Shown here: in pieces, positions 1 through 9,033 of the stretch | Layout of the letters: each line of letters begins with the position of its first letter | How positions within the stretch are numbered: the stretch's first letter is position 1 | Source: Magnetococcales bacterium | Lineage (GTDB): Bacteria; Pseudomonadota; Magnetococcia; Magnetococcales; UBA8363 | DNA: 64,000 bases | Assembly: GCA_015228925.1 (NCBI GenBank) | Contig: JADGCQ010000002.1 | Span: forward strand, 1 to 64,000 | Reading direction: 5' to 3' | Translations under genes and position numbers: made by a program | The notes under the pieces: generated by a model | What the model saw: only the letters and a program-made list of their open reading frames with translations | Databases searched by the model: none | Told to the model about the DNA's origin: nothing

Positions 1-101
1 AGTCAAAACCCTGGGGGCAATCCCCCAGACCCCTTTTTTCTTTTAATAATTTATTATTTCCGAGACACTTGGATATGCTAATTTTAAATGCGATTGCCCT
101 G
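1..101. repeat. Right half of a palindromic intergenic repeat, with its tail module
   Basis: Bases 1-50 match the right arms of the complete repeats at 13414-13463 and 32027-32076: a CTGGGGG-caat-CCCCCAG mini-hairpin followed by CCCC, a T-rich run and TTTTAATAAT. After about 30 divergent bases comes a second shared module at 80-101 (AATTTTAAATGCGATTGCCC core), also found next to the repeat at 13492-13513 and inverted at 1274-1295. Only the right half is visible; a left half upstream of the window is inferred from the other copies. Confidence 0.8.
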
Positions 102-135
102 AAGCAGTCATTGCTCTGTGGATAGGCAAACACCG

Positions 136-1194
136 TCAACAGCAACCGCCGCCGGTGTTTCCATCTTCGGCCTGGCGTATTGTCACAGGGCCGCAGTTGA
201 AGGGGCCATAATGGACGGAGCGGTCGCCTTGGAGGGTGAAATGGTCACGGTAGCGGGTATTCGCCAGCATAGACGCGGTATTACCGCAGACCAGCAGGGG
301 TTTACCCGTGATGAACCGATGGTGGTCATCGAGATCAAAATGATGGGGCCAATCGGGGATGGTCCCACGATAGACTGCTGTTTGACCGTAGTCCTCGCAA
401 AGATCTTCTAGGTCGGCGAGTTTGAACGCCCGCACGGTGACAGAGTGGAAGTCCACCATGCCAATGCGCTGGGCCACATCGGGGTTATCGAGGCGGATAG
501 GACGGGATTCCATCACCCGATAGTCTGCGCACCCCAGTTCCCGCAACAGACGGCGAAAATCTTCACGGTACATGGCTCCGGCAAGGCATTCGCCATGCAG
601 CAGCGGATCGGCATGAAACCGTTCTGGCACCCGACATCCCGAAAAAACATCGGAGAAGAACAGTTCTCCTCCCGGTTTCAACACCCGGAAGATTTCTCTG
701 AATACGGCCCTTTTGTCGGGGGAGAGATTGAGTACGCAGTTGGAGATGACCACATCCACGGAGGCGTCGGCGATGCCCAAGCCGACGAGATCCTCCATAT
801 ATCCCTGGAGGAACGTCACGTTAGGTCGGTCATAACCGAAGCGGACCATGTGATCATCCAGGTTGGTGCGGGCAACCGCCAATTGTTCTTCCGTCATGTC
901 GAGACCGATCACCTGTCCATGAGGACCAACCAGTTGCGCCGCCAGGAAGACATCTTTTCCAGCACCGCATCCCAGATCCAGCACCGTGCATCCCGAAAGC
1001 ATGGGGGGCAGCGGAGAGCCGCAACCATAAAAACGGTTCAACACAGCATCTCCGATTTTGGCCAAGGCAGCTCGGACGGTGGGCGAAAGGTTGTTATCCG
1101 TTGCACAACACGCGCTGGTTTTCAGGTCTTTGCTTCCCTGCAAGACGGTCCCGTAATAGGTTTTTAATGCGTCACGATCCAGCATCTTATGCAT
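136..1194 (-). CDS. arsM: Arsenite S-adenosylmethionine methyltransferase (ArsM)
   Basis: Methylates trivalent arsenic in the cytoplasm using S-adenosylmethionine. The SAM-binding motif DLGCGAGKD is at residues 73-81, followed by GLDMT at 97-101. The cysteines expected for As(III) binding are present: a CC pair at 29-30, C153 in the SNCVLNL motif and C203 in GECLAG. The protein ends in a Gly-rich stretch and a CC pair, a common ArsM tail. At 352 residues it is normal length for the family. The annotated start has a second in-frame Met three codons later. No arsR or other ars gene is adjacent in the window, so its regulation cannot be read here. The gene is bracketed by inverted copies of a short repeat (80-101 and 1274-1295), which may mark past mobility. 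Confidence 0.9.
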   Translation of the reverse strand: MHKMLDRDALKTYYGTVLQGSKDLKTSACCATDNNLSPTVRAALAKIGDAVLNRFYGCGSPLPPMLSGCTVLDLGCGAGKDVFLAAQLVGPHGQVIGLDMTEEQLAVARTNLDDHMVRFGYDRPNVTFLQGYMEDLVGLGIADASVDVVISNCVLNLSPDKRAVFREIFRVLKPGGELFFSDVFSGCRVPERFHADPLLHGECLAGAMYREDFRRLLRELGCADYRVMESRPIRLDNPDVAQRIGMVDFHSVTVRAFKLADLEDLCEDYGQTAVYRGTIPDWPHHFDLDDHHRFITGKPLLVCGNTASMLANTRYRDHFTLQGDRSVHYGPFNCGPVTIRQAEDGNTGGGCC

Positions 1195-1273
1195 GATTCA
1201 CCCTGTCATGGACGACACAACAACAAGTTACTATCCCGTAACAGATTTTCGACAGATCTTCAACACTTCACGA

Positions 1274-1320
1274 CAGGACAATCGCATTTAAAATTCCTGA
1301 ACGCCAGGGCGTGTTGATAT
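1274..1320. repeat. Inverted tail module plus GTGTTGA module
   Basis: Bases 1274-1295 are the reverse complement, with one mismatch, of the tail module at 80-101 on the other side of arsM. Bases 1305-1320 (GTGTTGATATTCAA) resemble the outermost part of the element at 31859-31876. The C-rich core of the repeat is missing here, so this is either a worn copy or an independent occurrence of the two outer modules. The rest of the 1195-1454 interval is AT-rich, with no gene visible. Confidence 0.6.
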
Positions 1321-1454
1321 TCAACAATTTTCTATGAGGGTTACGATATAACGAGAAAAATATTGATACTGATACTTTATTATCTAAAATAATTACCTGA
1401 TCTATGATCCATACCGGGACGGCGGAGGAGATGCGTTTATCATATAAAATTATA

Positions 1455-2348
1455 TTATGGACATGGGGCGTTAATGACAACCTCATTACCATTACCGATG
1501 AATGATAAACGACCTCCCGACATGAGGTTGGCCAGGGCGACCCCTTTCCCATGCGGGTCAGTCAGTCGCAGAGGGTCAATAGTCAGATAACGCCGCCAAT
1601 CAAATCCATCTCCCTGGTCCTGAACCGTAAACACGAAGCCCCCTTCCGTGGTCTTTTCCATCCGCACTGAAACATACTTGTCGCTATGTTCTGGCAGCAA
1701 CAAACGACGTTCGATCTCCTGATCCAGGATATCATCCGCTAAAAATTGACTTTTTTCATGATAAGTAATTCCAAGATTTCCATGCTCCACAGCGTTGCGG
1801 ATGATTTCCGTAAGAATCGTGACCATGGAAGCCGAGTGCAGATTGCCCAGACGATAAGCAATAAACCACCCTTCATCCAAAGTCCGTAAATGCAGGGTGC
1901 CCGATTGCCACATCGACCAATAGGACTCTTCGTTCTTGACCCGGGCGTACAAGGATTGATATTTGTCAAACTCGGAAATGGCCGATCGGACCGCCGCGAA
2001 CAGTTCTTCCTTGCCAAAAGGTTTTTTCAGATAATAACGGGCACCGGCAGACAACCCATCAACAATGTCTTTAGGCATGACCTTGGCACTTTGAAAGATG
2101 ACGGAAACATGGGCAAGACCCCGATCTTCCCGGATGTGCTGCAACACTTCCATCCCATCCATTCCTTCAGGCATCCTCCGATCCAAAAGGACGCATCCAA
2201 AGCCTGCGGGATCGGCCCGAAGAATTTCAAGTGCCACTTCGCCATCATTTGCGAGGACAACCTCATGTTTTTCTGATTGCAGTTGCAGTTGCAAAATTTC
2301 CAGATTGGTCGGATTATCATCCACAGCTAAAATCTTACATAAGGACAT
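1455..2348 (-). CDS. Response regulator with C-terminal serine-kinase-type (RsbW-like) ATPase domain
   Basis: Residues 1-120 form a receiver domain: acidic pair D10-D11, phospho-acceptor D56 in the LLDRRMPE motif, and the KKPFG lysine. Residues from about 160 form a HATPase_c_2-like domain with an N-box (EIIRNAVEHGN), a DQGDGF box and a GKGVALA box. No DNA-binding or H-box domain is present. Such fusions are typically phosphorylation-controlled partner-switching kinases or anti-sigma regulators; that role is inferred, since no anti-anti-sigma partner is adjacent. It is the last gene of a four-gene minus-strand signalling cluster, starting 12 bp after the stop of the HD-GYP gene, so the two are probably co-transcribed. 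Confidence 0.85.
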   Translation of the reverse strand: MSLCKILAVDDNPTNLEILQLQLQSEKHEVVLANDGEVALEILRADPAGFGCVLLDRRMPEGMDGMEVLQHIREDRGLAHVSVIFQSAKVMPKDIVDGLSAGARYYLKKPFGKEELFAAVRSAISEFDKYQSLYARVKNEESYWSMWQSGTLHLRTLDEGWFIAYRLGNLHSASMVTILTEIIRNAVEHGNLGITYHEKSQFLADDILDQEIERRLLLPEHSDKYVSVRMEKTTEGGFVFTVQDQGDGFDWRRYLTIDPLRLTDPHGKGVALANLMSGGRLSFIGNGNEVVINAPCP

Positions 2349-2360
2349 AAATTACCCCTT

Positions 2361-3443
2361 TTAGGTATCAGGATATTGCTGCTTGATCGCAATAATCTCA
2401 GGAATTGAATCCAAAAAAGCATCACCCAACAGCGGATCGAAATGCTTTCCTCTCTCCTTCCTGATCAGGGCAAGTGCTTGTTCCAAAGACCAGGATTCTT
2501 TGTAGGGCCGACAGGTGGTCAAGGCGTCAAAGACATCGACAAGTGCGACAATTCGCCCCGATAGAGGAATAGCCTGTCCACGCACACCGTCTGGATAACC
2601 ACTCCCATCCCATTTTTCATGGTGCGAAAGGGCGATATCACTTGCCACTAATAACAATGGATCGGCGTGATGCTGTCCAATAATCAAGGCACCCGTGCGT
2701 GCATGGCGACGCATGATTTCCATTTCTTCGCAATTCAGCCTACGCGGAGCAAAAAGGATATAATCGGGGGTTTCAATTTTGCCAATATCATGCATCGGGG
2801 CGGCATACCTGAGAATGTCACAAGTTACGGAAGGGAGTCCCAACTTTATCCCCATCATGTGGGCCAACTTCCCAACGCGAATGGTATGGTTGGCCGTATC
2901 TTCATCACGACGTTTTGCGGCTCGTCCCAATGCTGCGATAAGTTCAAAACGGCTCTTGCGCAACTCGACTGTTCGCTCCTGGATGATCGTTTCCAATGTG
3001 TTATTTTGTTCAGAGAGCCATTTTCTGGCCAGATGACCCATGAGCATATTGTGTATTCGGGCAAGAAATACAGCCGCTTGATAGGGTTTGGTCAGAAAAT
3101 CTTGCGCCCCACAGGCCAACGCTTTCAGTTGAAATCCATGCGTATGATTGGCTGTAACCGCCAGAATCATTGTCGAGAGCTGCGCCTTACGTAACTGTTC
3201 CATCACCTCAAAGCCATTCAACTCTGGCATCATGATGTCCAGAATCACAAGGTCTGGCTTACAGATATGGCCCAACTCCAATGCTCTTTCAGGATCGGAG
3301 ACACTTGCGATGTTGTGGTATCCGGCTCCACGCAATTGGATCTCGTAAATTTCCAGATTGATCGGATTGTCATCGACAATCAGGATGGACGAACCAAGAA
3401 TCCATTGGTCTTTTACCCCGTTGGTTTCATGTACTTTCGTCAT
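2361..3443 (-). CDS. Response regulator with HD-GYP domain, probable c-di-GMP phosphodiesterase
   Basis: An N-terminal receiver (ILIVDDNP, phospho-acceptor in LVILDIMMPE, and the TKPY lysine) is followed by a helical linker and an HD-GYP domain. The metal-binding HD motif (MHDIGK) and the GSGYPDG motif are both intact, so hydrolysis of cyclic-di-GMP is expected. Start choice is uncertain. ATG at 3443 overlaps the end of the preceding receiver gene by 17 bp. ATG codons at 3452 and 3476 and a TTG at 3479 are also in frame, and none has a convincing ribosome-binding site. The overlap implies translational coupling within the signalling cluster. Confidence 0.88.
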   Translation of the reverse strand: MTKVHETNGVKDQWILGSSILIVDDNPINLEIYEIQLRGAGYHNIASVSDPERALELGHICKPDLVILDIMMPELNGFEVMEQLRKAQLSTMILAVTANHTHGFQLKALACGAQDFLTKPYQAAVFLARIHNMLMGHLARKWLSEQNNTLETIIQERTVELRKSRFELIAALGRAAKRRDEDTANHTIRVGKLAHMMGIKLGLPSVTCDILRYAAPMHDIGKIETPDYILFAPRRLNCEEMEIMRRHARTGALIIGQHHADPLLLVASDIALSHHEKWDGSGYPDGVRGQAIPLSGRIVALVDVFDALTTCRPYKESWSLEQALALIRKERGKHFDPLLGDAFLDSIPEIIAIKQQYPDT

Positions 3444-4083
3444 GATTGCCATACCCAGACGCTTTTTCTGTTGCATCAATTAGTTCTTGAATGGATAAAG
3501 ACGCTTTTCTGATCTGTTCTAGGGGTAGCCTGATGTCCACGCAATGACCGGCCTCCACGATGCTGCTTGCGATCTCTGCGAAACTTAAAATATGGTGAGC
3601 GGCTGTGCGAATTTCATGGCTGAATTCTTCCAACTGTGTGGTACGTTCGTGCATGACCTGCTGTATGGCCAATGATTGCCTGAGTTGCATCTCCATTTTC
3701 CTTTTATGGATTTCTCTTCTCACGGAAATAAGCAGAAAATCGAGGTCATAAGGTTTTGGGTGGAAATCGTTCACGCCATTGCGCAGGGCCATTATAATAA
3801 CTTCTTTACGGGTATCAGCGGTCAACATGATAACCGGAATACTTTTGTCTTGTAAGCGGAATCGTGCGAGAAAGTCCAATCCTGATTCATGGGGCATGTG
3901 ATAATCAAGGATGATAAGGTCTGGATGTATCGATGAAATAATTCTATCAGCATCGGGCGTATTGGTTGCCGTATAGATATCAAAACCTTCAGACTCAAGC
4001 TTTGCGGAAACTGCCGCAATAACGTTCTTGTCATTATCAATTATTATAATTTTCTTCTTTTTAATGTTCATGTTTATGGCCAT
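3427..4083 (-). CDS. Receiver domain fused to an isolated histidine-kinase H-box (dimerization) segment
   Basis: A lysine-rich start leads into a receiver domain (IIIIDNDKN, phospho-acceptor in LIILDYHMPHESG, lysine in PKPYD). After a coiled-coil linker there is an H-box-like segment, SHEIRTAAHHILSFAE, at about residues 153-168, with another ~45 helical residues before the stop. The catalytic ATPase domain of a histidine kinase is absent, so the protein cannot autophosphorylate by itself. It resembles a receiver-DHp phosphotransfer shuttle, or a kinase that lost its C-terminus. The full kinase encoded directly upstream (4214-5425) has a very similar H-box (SHELRTPMHAILSFTE), suggesting duplication. 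The HD-GYP gene overlaps its 3' end. Confidence 0.8.
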   Translation of the reverse strand: MAINMNIKKKKIIIIDNDKNVIAAVSAKLESEGFDIYTATNTPDADRIISSIHPDLIILDYHMPHESGLDFLARFRLQDKSIPVIMLTADTRKEVIIMALRNGVNDFHPKPYDLDFLLISVRREIHKRKMEMQLRQSLAIQQVMHERTTQLEEFSHEIRTAAHHILSFAEIASSIVEAGHCVDIRLPLEQIRKASLSIQELIDATEKASGYGNHDEST

Positions 4084-4213
4084 ATAGCATGATTATGCTA
4101 ACATTGATCCAAGTTACGACCAAAAGATTTGCCTAGATGGTTATAGATCAATATGATCAAAAATAATAATTATGCAATCTAAAAACTATATTTTAGTTAT
4201 CATTCATTGCGGT

Positions 4214-5425
4214 TCACTGTTTACAGGGGTGATCATTGTTCCCGGATGAGACATTGGGATGTCTCGGTAGCCAAACCGAGAACAAGGCTCCGCCATTTGG
4301 GTGGGTGGTTGCCCAAATTCTCCCTTTATGGGCTGCAATGATTTCACGGCAAATCGCCAAGCCAAGACCCGTTCCACCAATTTTGCTCCGGTTTTTCTTA
4401 CCCTGAACAAACTTGTTGAAAATGGCATCCGCCTCTTCCTCCGAGATGCCCGGACCGGAATCGTGCAGGTTCAGAACAACCCCCACTTTTTTGTCCGGCA
4501 AAATTTCCTCAGAAAAGAACAAAGTGACCCGGCTGCAAGGCGGAGCAAATTTGATGGCATTACCCAATAGGTTTATGACCACCTGGAGCATTTTTTCGTG
4601 ATCAAAAGCTAAGCATGTGGAGACGTTCGGGGGGACGACATCAAGGCAAATATTCCGGTTGCTCAACAGGGATGAAAGTCCGTCTTCGGCTGCGCGGACG
4701 ACATCCAAGAGGTCGCCCGGTTGAAAATTGAATTCCACTTTCCCGGATTCCAGTTTGGCCAAATCTAAGATGTGGTCCAACAGCGTTGTCAGATGTTGGC
4801 TGGATTGTTGGATGCGCAACAGGAAGTGTCGGATCGGATCCTGGGGAGAGATTTGCGCCAATCCTAGTTCTGTAAAACTGAGAATGGCATGCATGGGGGT
4901 ACGGAGTTCATGGCTTATTTCGCTCAGGAAAGCGGATGTGGCGATGTGGGCATTTCGGGCCAATTCTTTTTCCGCCCATAGTGCAGCCATACGTTCAAAC
5001 ACCAGTTTTCCAAGATCTTTATGGTGTCTCAGCAGTTCCAATTCCTGACTTTTGCGTGCCGTTACTTCTTGGAGAGTTTGTTCCAACACGACGTGTGAGA
5101 GTGTTTCCTTCGTCAGGAAATCAACGATTCCCATCTCCAAGGCCTCATGCCGCAAATGTTCATTCCCAGCGTCCATCAATAATATGAAAGCTGATTTTGG
5201 GTTCAGTAAAATATATTTATCCATAATTTGAATGGATTCCCCATGATCGTTTGTGGCACCGACCAAAACAATGCAGGGCTGAAACTTGGAGAAACACGCA
5301 TCCATGGATTCGGCTGTGGAACAGACGTGGATTTCCAACTCCAGGTGAGTGATTTTTGCAAGAAGCCCTTCCAACCAAACAGCATCGGCAGGAGAACGTT
5401 CATAAATGAGAATAACCATGTCCAC
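4214..5425 (-). CDS. Histidine kinase with N-terminal pseudo-receiver domain
   Basis: Residues 1-115 have a receiver-like length and fold pattern, but the usual phospho-acceptor position reads VLVGATND, with no Asp at the end of that strand, so this is probably a non-phosphorylatable pseudo-receiver. A coiled-coil linker leads to the HisKA H-box (SHELRTPMHA) and a complete ATPase domain: N-box NLLGNAIKF, G1 DSGPGIS, G2 GGTGLGLAI. No transmembrane segment is visible, so the kinase is cytoplasmic and must sense an internal partner. It is first in a run of four signalling genes; 131 AT-rich bp separate it from the next, enough for an extra promoter. Confidence 0.85.
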   Translation of the reverse strand: MDMVILIYERSPADAVWLEGLLAKITHLELEIHVCSTAESMDACFSKFQPCIVLVGATNDHGESIQIMDKYILLNPKSAFILLMDAGNEHLRHEALEMGIVDFLTKETLSHVVLEQTLQEVTARKSQELELLRHHKDLGKLVFERMAALWAEKELARNAHIATSAFLSEISHELRTPMHAILSFTELGLAQISPQDPIRHFLLRIQQSSQHLTTLLDHILDLAKLESGKVEFNFQPGDLLDVVRAAEDGLSSLLSNRNICLDVVPPNVSTCLAFDHEKMLQVVINLLGNAIKFAPPCSRVTLFFSEEILPDKKVGVVLNLHDSGPGISEEEADAIFNKFVQGKKNRSKIGGTGLGLAICREIIAAHKGRIWATTHPNGGALFSVWLPRHPNVSSGNNDHPCKQ

Positions 5426-6419
5426 CTCATATGATTATTTAAGTTATTTAAAAATTGCATAACAAATCTCTTGCCTCGCATCTGCCGCAATGATTTGCAA
5501 TCAATGCACACTTTAAACTCTTGTGATTTTTGAGGCATAATGAACATTAAATGTAATCATAAATTGGTTATACTCTTATTGGATTCTTATGTCAACATGA
5601 ATATGTATTTTCGTTATTATTTATTGTCAATCAGAATATGATGCAAACAAATATCACCCACATATGAACATGTTATATTTGTTAATTACGGATTAAATGA
5701 TAAATATTATTTATTGCTTTATTATGCATATTCATAGAATCCGTCATCAAACTGTTCCGCACTCGAACATTCCATCCCTTCAAGTGCCAATTTCAGATCA
5801 TGGCATACTCTGAAATTTGTGATGGTATATGATATTTTATGGATCAAGGTCAGGATTGGAAGTTTTCGGAGATAAAAAAAAAGCTCAATGGTTGCCCTCC
5901 ATTCAACCGATACAGTGCCAGTTGGGTGAGTGACAAGAATAAGTGATGGTAAATTATCGAAATTAAAAAATTGTATTATTGAATATTAGAGACTCTTTAA
6001 TTCAATCTATTTGTTTATCGAAAGTTGAGTCAATATTTATTCCTTGACACCGTATCGCGAAACTGTTTGAGTATGGCAAGATTCTGGTGGTACCTTGGAT
6101 ATTATTGAAAATTAGCAAAAAATTTTTCGTGAAGGTAGTATTTCCTGTTTACAACGCCACTTTGTTTTGAGTATTTATTCGGAGTGAGCAGGGAGGATTC
6201 GGTTGATAAACTTGTTTTAATACTCAAACCGACCCTGGGTGGCGTAATAACAAGTGTACCCAGATAGATCGGGTGAAGAAAGGGCGTATTATTATTGGCG
6301 AGGGACTCAAAGCATCAAAAGGTAGGCAACGTGGCAAAGGTTCATCGGGCAGGGATCCTTAGTAAAGCGGGATCGTAAACGCAATTTGCAGTAGATCATT
6401 CTACAAACGGGAGAGAAGT
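5426..6419. other. Long AT-rich intergenic region without a convincing gene
   Basis: About 1 kb of strongly AT-rich DNA lies between the divergent kinase gene and the SPOR lipoprotein gene. I see no open frame with protein-like composition. The right part holds an imperfect stem (CTGGGT at 6233-6238 with ACCCAG at 6259-6264) and a purine-rich ribosome-binding site just before the ATG at 6420. Both flanking promoters must lie here; a TTGACA near 6044 lacks a good -10 box at standard spacing. A small RNA cannot be excluded from sequence reading alone. Confidence 0.5.
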
Positions 6420-7958
6420 ATGAAACGACCAGTGAAATCGGTACTCAAGAAAATGGCTGCGCTGCCATTGCTTATGCTCGCAGCCTGCGCACCACAGCCA
6501 TACGACGGTGTCTACGGAACTGTGGACCCGGTGGTTGACACCATTGTCGCAACCAAAATGGATACGGGCTTGATCATCAAACAAGACCTGGGATCCTATT
6601 GCCGGGCCGGAGAAGTCTGGGGCGGTCGGTTGCGTGACATGCAAGGTGCGCTTTATGGCGAAAAACAAACGGATGCGGAATTTGCCTCGTTCCTGAGAAC
6701 GGGTGAATCCCCCAGCACCAATCTGCGTTCGCCCATTGGCCGCTTCTACTTCGGCGTCACCAACGAACTCAAGCAGAAATTTAACTCCTGCTTCACCACG
6801 GCTTACGACCGGATGGATGCCGAGAAAGTCCTCGGACAGCACGTCGCCAAGGCGGCTCATGACATCGGTGCGGAAGTGGGTGAAGATTTCGCCCAGTGGC
6901 CTTTGGAATTCTTCAAGACCAATGTTCCCAAGTCCGTTGAGTACAATGGCCGCTTTGTCAATTTTGCAAAAGAAATCAACGATCATGCCCTGTTGCAGTT
7001 GGAATATTTCAACGAACTGTTGACGGTCGGTTCGCCAGCGGATCGTCAAGCGTTCAAGGTCGGTTTTGTTTGCCATTATAACACGACCATGGTTGATGTC
7101 TTCAACAAGCTTGCCGAATTGGGCGTTACCAAGAAATCGGTTAAGCCCGAAGATGGTCTGACCCAAAAGATCAACTGTAGCACCCCCTCCATGGAGAGTG
7201 TTGAGTTGGTGTACAATCGCAAGGATGAAGTGGGTAACATGGAGATTCCTGGCCTTGTTTACGCCAACCATCCCTTGTTTGCCAAAGATGCGGATGACCT
7301 GGGTTTCCGGGTATTCACCGGAGAAGAACTCTACATGCGCTTCTATCGCCGTGGTCTGTACGAAGCGGGTTTGAGTCTGGGCAAAAAGCTGTATCATGGT
7401 CTCATGAACCGCGACGATGGTTTGGATTATCTGCGTAACTTGGCCCTGGCCATCGAAGCCCCGGATGATATGAAGAAATTCTTCAATCCCGGGTTCTTGG
7501 AAGCCTTTGATCACAAGGGCAATGTCTATCTTGCCGACATGATGTGTGCCATTGACAAGAGCTCCTGCCCCGTTGTCCCCATGGGTACGCAGAAACCAGC
7601 GGCATCCGGCAAAAGTGCCAAGGTAACCCCGCCGGTGGCTCCCAAAGCGGGTGACAAATCGGGACAGGTCGAAGGGACCACCCATGTTTCCAAGAACGGT
7701 CAGGGTCCGTGCTACGTGAATGTTGGCGTCTTTTCCAAAGAAGCCAACACCCTGCTGGCCAAGGAACATTTGGAGAAGGCGGATGTCTTCAATGTTCTGA
7801 TGCGTGAAGTGGCACTCAACGAAGGGAAGGTTGCGACCCAGGTTCGTGTCGGGCCGTTTGCCAGCCGTGAAGATGCCAACAACGTGCGTGCGCGTTTGAG
7901 CAAGTCCTACCATGGTGAGTTGGGTAGTACCGCTTGCATGTCTGCGAAGGCTGAGTAA
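6420..7958 (+). CDS. Outer-membrane lipoprotein with C-terminal SPOR domain
   Basis: The start is supported by GGGAGAGAAG directly upstream. A short basic n-region and hydrophobic core end in the lipobox LAAC at about residue 22, so a lipidated, periplasm-facing protein is expected. The middle (about 25-380) is not recognised. A Pro/Lys/Gly-rich linker around 395-430 leads to a SPOR domain near 435-505, with the typical YVNVGVFS start and VRVGPFASREDA end. SPOR domains bind denuded septal peptidoglycan, suggesting a role in division or wall remodelling. It is followed at about 200 bp by the OmpA-family gene. Confidence 0.82.
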   Translation: MKRPVKSVLKKMAALPLLMLAACAPQPYDGVYGTVDPVVDTIVATKMDTGLIIKQDLGSYCRAGEVWGGRLRDMQGALYGEKQTDAEFASFLRTGESPSTNLRSPIGRFYFGVTNELKQKFNSCFTTAYDRMDAEKVLGQHVAKAAHDIGAEVGEDFAQWPLEFFKTNVPKSVEYNGRFVNFAKEINDHALLQLEYFNELLTVGSPADRQAFKVGFVCHYNTTMVDVFNKLAELGVTKKSVKPEDGLTQKINCSTPSMESVELVYNRKDEVGNMEIPGLVYANHPLFAKDADDLGFRVFTGEELYMRFYRRGLYEAGLSLGKKLYHGLMNRDDGLDYLRNLALAIEAPDDMKKFFNPGFLEAFDHKGNVYLADMMCAIDKSSCPVVPMGTQKPAASGKSAKVTPPVAPKAGDKSGQVEGTTHVSKNGQGPCYVNVGVFSKEANTLLAKEHLEKADVFNVLMREVALNEGKVATQVRVGPFASREDANNVRARLSKSYHGELGSTACMSAKAE

Positions 7959-8166
7959 TCTTCGGTTTTTACGCCGGGATAGAGACCCTTCTGGAGGTGG
8001 TCCAGGGTGATCCCCTCCAGGAGACTCGATCCGGCGGTGATATTTCGGGTGAGGAAAGACAAATCCTTGTACTGGTGTAACCAGGTCTAATAAGATTCCA
8101 TACAATCGACACCGTGAGTGTTGGCAATTGGAATCTCGGAGAGTAGGGAGAGGTAAATTGAAAAAT

Positions 8167-8946
8167 ATGAAAAAAGCTCTGTTAGGGGGGGCACTTGCGA
8201 TTCTTCTCAGCGCCCCTGCGTATGCCCACGATGTGTGGAGCGGCTATGGCTACGGGTACGGCTACTACGGCGTTGACGCCGTGGGACACGACTCCGATGG
8301 TGACCGCATCGATGATGCTGCGGATCATTGCCCGGGGACTTCGCCGCTTTCCACCGTCAACTTCCTCGGTTGCGAAACCGATGGTGACACGGATGGCGTG
8401 GCCGACTATCGCGACGACTGTCAATACACCCCCCCAGGGGTCAAGGTTGACACCCGTGGTTGTCGTATCGATCAGGATATCGACGGTGTTGTCGATGCCA
8501 TGGACAAATGCGCCGATACCTCTTGGGGTGATCGGGTGAGCGGTGATGGTTGCTCATCGCCGGCCAAAGCGGTTCTCTTCTTCAAGAACAACAGTGCCAA
8601 CATCTCCAAGGAAGATATCAAAAAGCTTGAGGATGTGGCCAAAGAGTTGAAGGCCAATCGTGGCTCTCGGGTAGAGATCCAAGGACATGCCGACAGCAAC
8701 GCTTCCAGCTCCTACAATGTCTCGTTGGGTGACAGAAGGGCGCAAGCGGCGAAAAAAGTTCTTGTCGGCAAATACAAAGTTGCCCCCAGCCAAGTGGTTA
8801 TCACCAGCATGGGTGAGCAACGGCCCCGGCACTACAACTACTATTCCGATGGCCGTGCCAAGAATCGTCGTGTCGAGATTCATCTGGTGCGTGACCTTCA
8901 CAGCGCGGACGGTCCTACCGCGCGTGAATTTGACTCCATCCGCTGA
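8167..8946 (+). CDS. OmpA-family outer-membrane protein with thrombospondin type-3 calcium repeats
   Basis: ATG at 8167 starts a clear signal peptide (cleavage near APAYA-HD) and follows a GGGAGAGG site; earlier in-frame codons would add only a polar leader. A Gly/Tyr-rich stretch leads to three Asp-rich TSP3-like repeats (DSDGDRIDD, DTDGVADYRDD, DQDIDGVVD), each with cysteines and likely calcium-binding. The C-terminal ~115 residues form an OmpA/MotB peptidoglycan-binding domain (VEIQGHADS, NRRVEIHL). It probably tethers the outer membrane to the wall. No N-terminal eight-stranded barrel is present, so it is not classical OmpA. Confidence 0.88.
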   Translation: MKKALLGGALAILLSAPAYAHDVWSGYGYGYGYYGVDAVGHDSDGDRIDDAADHCPGTSPLSTVNFLGCETDGDTDGVADYRDDCQYTPPGVKVDTRGCRIDQDIDGVVDAMDKCADTSWGDRVSGDGCSSPAKAVLFFKNNSANISKEDIKKLEDVAKELKANRGSRVEIQGHADSNASSSYNVSLGDRRAQAAKKVLVGKYKVAPSQVVITSMGEQRPRHYNYYSDGRAKNRRVEIHLVRDLHSADGPTAREFDSIR

Positions 8947-8981
8947 TTTTGCGGTTGAAAAATAAGCAGCGTGTCACCTTC

Positions 8982-9017
8982 ATGAGCTTGCGGCGTCGCC
9001 GCAGGCTCATTTTTTTT
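8982..9017 (+). terminator. Rho-independent terminator after the OmpA-family gene
   Basis: An inverted repeat ATGAGC-TTGCGGC with GCCGCA-GGCTCAT, tolerating one G-T pair, forms an 11-13 bp stem with a tiny loop. It is followed directly by eight T residues, about 40 bp after the stop codon. Confidence 0.85.
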
Positions 9018-9033
9018 CGGTTTATGCACACAC

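Noticed and set aside
6396-8105. 569-codon open frame on the minus strand
   Set aside because: It is antisense to the SPOR lipoprotein gene, which has a lipobox and domain; the antisense frame is low-complexity and His/Gln/Gly-rich.
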